Of a stretch of DNA of 9,260 nucleotides, positions 6,293 to 9,260 are shown in pieces. The stretch is from Microcaldota archaeon (GTDB taxonomy: Archaea > Micrarchaeota > Micrarchaeia > CAILAH01). The stretch is taken from positions 1 to 9,260 of the forward strand of contig JAOAKR010000025.1 of the NCBI GenBank assembly GCA_026419815.1, written 5' to 3'. The position numbers and the translations under genes were made by a program. Position 1 is the first letter of the stretch. Every line of letters starts with the position of its first letter. The notes under the pieces are model-generated. The model saw only the letters and a list, made by a program, of their open reading frames with translations, was not told the DNA's origin and made no database searches.

Positions 6293-9061
6293 ATGAATCT
6301 GCTGGACCTTATCCCAGGTGCGCTTGCAAGCGTGTTTATGTTCGGTGCGTTATTCATCCCAATAGTCGGCTACATATTTAGGGAGTGGAAGCTGAACCTT
6401 ATTGAGCTTGGCCTTCTTTCAGTCGCATTCTCAATACTTGGAATGCCCGTGCTCGTATGGCTCCTAAATTTCATATTCCCGTACTCATCACTGCTTGTGA
6501 TAGGCGCGTTTACGCTGCCGCTTGTGGCATCCATATACCTAATCGCATCCGGCAGGTTTATGCTTGAGCCGCACCACACTGCACTCACAAAATCCTCGCT
6601 CATAATACTGCTCATCGTACTCACGGGGTTCGTGCTGCGCCTGCAGTCGTTATCGGCATTTTTCTATGAGTTTGACCCATACTGGTACGGGATGACCCCA
6701 GAATACCTCATCACTCAAGGGCACGTCCCACTTTCAGATGACCTTGCATACGCATTATCCCCAGTAGGCCATAGGGCACTCCCAGTGCCGCAATACCTGA
6801 CCGCGATGTGGTACTCACTCTCGTTCGGGGACGGCAATTATGATTACCTGAAGAATGCGGTTGTGATGAACATATACCCGCCGCTCATTGGCGCGCTCCT
6901 TGCATTCCTTACATATCTCCTGCTCAAGCGCGAATACTCAAGCTGGATTGCGATTGGCGCGGCATTCGTCGTGGCGTTCACACCTATCCTGTTCAGCAAG
7001 TTCCTGGCAGGCGTTGCGGAGCAGTTGCCGTGGGGCATATATGCGGCGCTTGCAGGAGTAGTGTTCATTTACTTTGCGGTGCGCGAGCCTGGGAACAAGC
7101 TGCTTTACATACCGGCGGCGGTCGCCGTGCTCGGCGCATTCCTTGGCTCAAAGGCGGGCATGATGCCCATAGTGATAGGTGCGGCATACGTGTGTGCAGT
7201 TGCCGCGTGGGACTTCATCAGGGAAAACCGCAGCACGCACGCACATTGGCTTATGCTCTCGCTTGCGGCACTAACCTGGCTGTTTTCAGCCATCTTCTCA
7301 CTTTACACGGCCGGCACTATCAGCGTGCTGCCACCAACAGAAACGCTAGTGCTCCTGTTTGCCGCGGCGTTTGCGTTCCTCATCACAAAGCTCCCAGACT
7401 TTAGGGCATCGCTTGCACATTCACAGAGGGAGCGCATTTATGCATTGCTTGCGCTCGGCCTGCTCAGCACAATATTCCTAATAACCCCGCTTGGCCAGCC
7501 GCTGCTCAATTATGGTGTTGGGCTGGCGGGAGTAGGCCAGCTTATGAGCGAGGAAAGCGCAGCCAGTGCGCTTATGAAGACGGTTGCTGAGGAAAGCCTG
7601 CACGGAGACGACTTGCAGTCCCGGTTTGGGTATATGGGTGTATCGCTTGACATAAGCAGGATAACCTCACATTTCATTACCAAGTATGGCTCGCTGAATG
7701 CGCTCCCGCTCATATACGTGGCGCTTGCGCTTGCCGCCGTATACGCACTGGTATGGCGAAAAAGCTCGCTCGCGCTTCTTATGCTCATATTCACGCTCTC
7801 AATATCATTCATAGGGCTCCAGAAGGTTAAGTATACGCCGCATCTTGGGCTCGTGCTCGCACTTTCGTTTGCAGTTGTCGCTGCGGAAGCATACAAGGCA
7901 AGCGAGGATAAGGGCTGGGGCAGGTATATTGGGTTTTACGGGGCAGGCCTCATACTGATGATTTTGTGTGCATATGCCGCACTCTCATACTTATACGGGG
8001 GAATAATGCATTTCATAAGCGGGGCGAACGTGCCGATGCTTGCCCTCTCGGGCGCATATGTTGCAGCATTTGTCGTGGTGCTGTGTGCTCTCATATATGA
8101 GGCTTACAATGGGTTCAGGGCAGGGCATTGGGACCGCACGCTATCGCTGATGCTTGTCGTGCTCGTGCTTCCTTATGCATTCAACAACGTTGAGACAATC
8201 CCATTGGCAGTTGAGCACGCAACGCTTGACCTTACCAATCACACGGCGGTGACTGAGTTTTGTGGGAAGGCACGCAACTCAACCACATATTCAGCTGCAC
8301 TTTACTGCAACATCATACCTTCATACTGGTACGAGCCGATGCTGTGGATGAAAGACAACATCAAGGACGGCTCATATGTAATCTCTTGGTGGGATTACGG
8401 CCACTGGACCAACTATTTCGGCAGGCAGAAGACCATTACGAGAAATGACCACCCGTTCGTTGAGCTTGACTTGGAGGTCGCCGACAAGTTTGTTGCCGGT
8501 GACGAGCGGGACCTTTACACGTATATGCAGTCGCGCAACTCAACGTATGCGCTGTTTGATGTTGACCTGATAGGCAAGTGGGGGGCGCTCACTTACCTCT
8601 CGTGCGTATATAACAATGAAACTTCCGCAAAAGACCTTCCTTCCGAGTCGCAGTGCAGTGCATCTTACCAGTTTGAGCGCATATACACCCCTCAGAACCC
8701 GACGATAAGCCAGATGTGCGAGGTTGGGGACAGCTACGGCGCGGTTGCCGGTTCGTCCTTCAGCAGGCAGTACTGCATCCTTAAATCTGGTGGGATGGCA
8801 GTGGTGTTTGATTACTCAACAGGCAAGCAGGTCAATGCTTTGCCGGTGCGCACGGGCAGCTACCGTGCGCAGGACGGCCGGGTTTATGATGAGTACCTGA
8901 TGGTTTATGCTGAGAACGCGCTTGATGAGGCGCCGGGCAGGGGGTATAAGTCAAACTTTTACAAGGCGTTCTTCCTCGGCAAGCTGGACGGGTTTGAGCA
9001 AGTATACCCGGAAGAGGGCGGTCTTGGCATACTTCCTGTCCGCATTTACAAAAAAGTATGA
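6293..9061 (+). CDS. aglB: STT3/AglB oligosaccharyltransferase
   Basis: Membrane enzyme of 922 aa that transfers a lipid-linked glycan to asparagine in N-X-S/T sequons on the outer face of the membrane. Family landmarks: the first-loop acidic motif EFDPYW (126-131); TVAE (430-433), equivalent to the TIXE motif that positions the acceptor loop; and the signature WWDYG (699-703), preceded by DGSYVIS, which binds the sequon Ser/Thr. The FDVDLIGKWGALTYL stretch (755-769) may correspond to the DK/MI-motif helix. About 17 hydrophobic segments cover ~11-632, followed by a soluble outer domain of ~290 residues. The acidic motif lies ~80 residues later than usual because about three extra membrane segments precede it (11-86). 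The outer domain has six cysteines and several sequons of its own. ATG 6293 has no RBS and appears leaderless. The following gene overlaps or abuts it, suggesting joint transcription. Confidence 0.96.
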   Translation: MNLLDLIPGALASVFMFGALFIPIVGYIFREWKLNLIELGLLSVAFSILGMPVLVWLLNFIFPYSSLLVIGAFTLPLVASIYLIASGRFMLEPHHTALTKSSLIILLIVLTGFVLRLQSLSAFFYEFDPYWYGMTPEYLITQGHVPLSDDLAYALSPVGHRALPVPQYLTAMWYSLSFGDGNYDYLKNAVVMNIYPPLIGALLAFLTYLLLKREYSSWIAIGAAFVVAFTPILFSKFLAGVAEQLPWGIYAALAGVVFIYFAVREPGNKLLYIPAAVAVLGAFLGSKAGMMPIVIGAAYVCAVAAWDFIRENRSTHAHWLMLSLAALTWLFSAIFSLYTAGTISVLPPTETLVLLFAAAFAFLITKLPDFRASLAHSQRERIYALLALGLLSTIFLITPLGQPLLNYGVGLAGVGQLMSEESAASALMKTVAEESLHGDDLQSRFGYMGVSLDISRITSHFITKYGSLNALPLIYVALALAAVYALVWRKSSLALLMLIFTLSISFIGLQKVKYTPHLGLVLALSFAVVAAEAYKASEDKGWGRYIGFYGAGLILMILCAYAALSYLYGGIMHFISGANVPMLALSGAYVAAFVVVLCALIYEAYNGFRAGHWDRTLSLMLVVLVLPYAFNNVETIPLAVEHATLDLTNHTAVTEFCGKARNSTTYSAALYCNIIPSYWYEPMLWMKDNIKDGSYVISWWDYGHWTNYFGRQKTITRNDHPFVELDLEVADKFVAGDERDLYTYMQSRNSTYALFDVDLIGKWGALTYLSCVYNNETSAKDLPSESQCSASYQFERIYTPQNPTISQMCEVGDSYGAVAGSSFSRQYCILKSGGMAVVFDYSTGKQVNALPVRTGSYRAQDGRVYDEYLMVYAENALDEAPGRGYKSNFYKAFFLGKLDGFEQVYPEEGGLGILPVRIYKKV

Positions 9062-9081
9062 TTTGTTGGGAGAGTGGGACT

Positions 9082-9260
9082 ATGGATTGGATAGCAAAGG
9101 CGGTCAAGGACCTAAACCTTGATGAGAAGTATGCACGCGCTCTTGAAGCTCCTGAGCGCGTGATAGAATTTACTATACCATTGCGGCGTGACAACGGCAC
9201 GGTTGAATTCCTTACGGCGTACCGCTCGCAGTACAACTCCGCACTCGGGCCGTATAAGGG
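9082..9260 (+). CDS. gdhA: Glutamate dehydrogenase-type enzyme, N-terminus (3' partial)
   Basis: First 59 codons of a Glu/Leu/Phe/Val dehydrogenase-family gene that leaves the window at the right edge; most likely NAD(P)-dependent glutamate dehydrogenase, interconverting glutamate and 2-oxoglutarate plus ammonia. Visible signs are a helical start (MDWIAKAVKDLNLDEKYARA), PERVIEFTIPLRRDNGTVEF, and the family's first conserved block, YRSQYNSALGPYKG (residues 46-59), which ends at the lysine and glycine of the substrate-binding region. The catalytic lysine and cofactor domain lie beyond the edge, so substrate choice cannot be settled. ATG 9082 has GGGAGAG (9068-9074) upstream. An in-frame ATG at 9058 overlaps the aglB stop codon as ATGA and would add eight residues (MICWESGT), so translational coupling is possible. 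Confidence 0.85.
   Translation, partial: MDWIAKAVKDLNLDEKYARALEAPERVIEFTIPLRRDNGTVEFLTAYRSQYNSALGPYK

Overview
The window reads as archaeal chromosome. Three things support this: a threonyl-tRNA synthetase with the archaeal type of N-terminal editing domain, an STT3/AglB oligosaccharyltransferase, and a Ygr210-type (YchF-related) Obg-family GTPase with a TGS domain. Control signals also look archaeal: AT-rich TATA-like boxes about 25-30 bp from starts, one probably leaderless gene, and GGTG(G/A)TC-type ribosome-binding sites. Tight packing and divergent, cysteine-containing envelope proteins of unknown family would suit a DPANN-type archaeon such as a micrarchaeote, but that placement is inference. 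I see no insertion sequence, prophage, CRISPR array, rRNA or tRNA.

Layout. Positions 2-1639 (+) hold a 5'-truncated thrS, followed closely by a small exported DUF192-family protein (1673-2077, +). Convergent to it is a Gly-rich lipoprotein (2098-2790, -). A divergent, probably shared promoter (2791-2859) separates that from an envelope protein gene on the + strand (2860-3851). This last gene is split between two reading frames at the edge of an 18-bp x 5 tandem repeat. A two-gene minus-strand unit follows: a TPR protein (5071-6135) and the Ygr210-type GTPase (3858-5051), which meets the split gene convergently with only 6 bp between stop codons. A 157-bp divergent intergenic region (6136-6292) precedes aglB (6293-9061, +). 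The first 59 codons of a glutamate dehydrogenase-type gene (9082 onward, +) run off the right edge.

How the genes fit together. thrS and the GTPase are translation-related housekeeping genes. The block 1673-3851 encodes three exported or membrane-anchored proteins, each with at least one N-X-S/T sequon, and AglB is the enzyme that could glycosylate them; that link is inferred only. The most unusual item is the split gene at 2860-3851: a signal-anchor segment in one frame, an acidic hexapeptide-repeat linker and a four-cysteine domain in the other. I found no convincing new multi-gene system.
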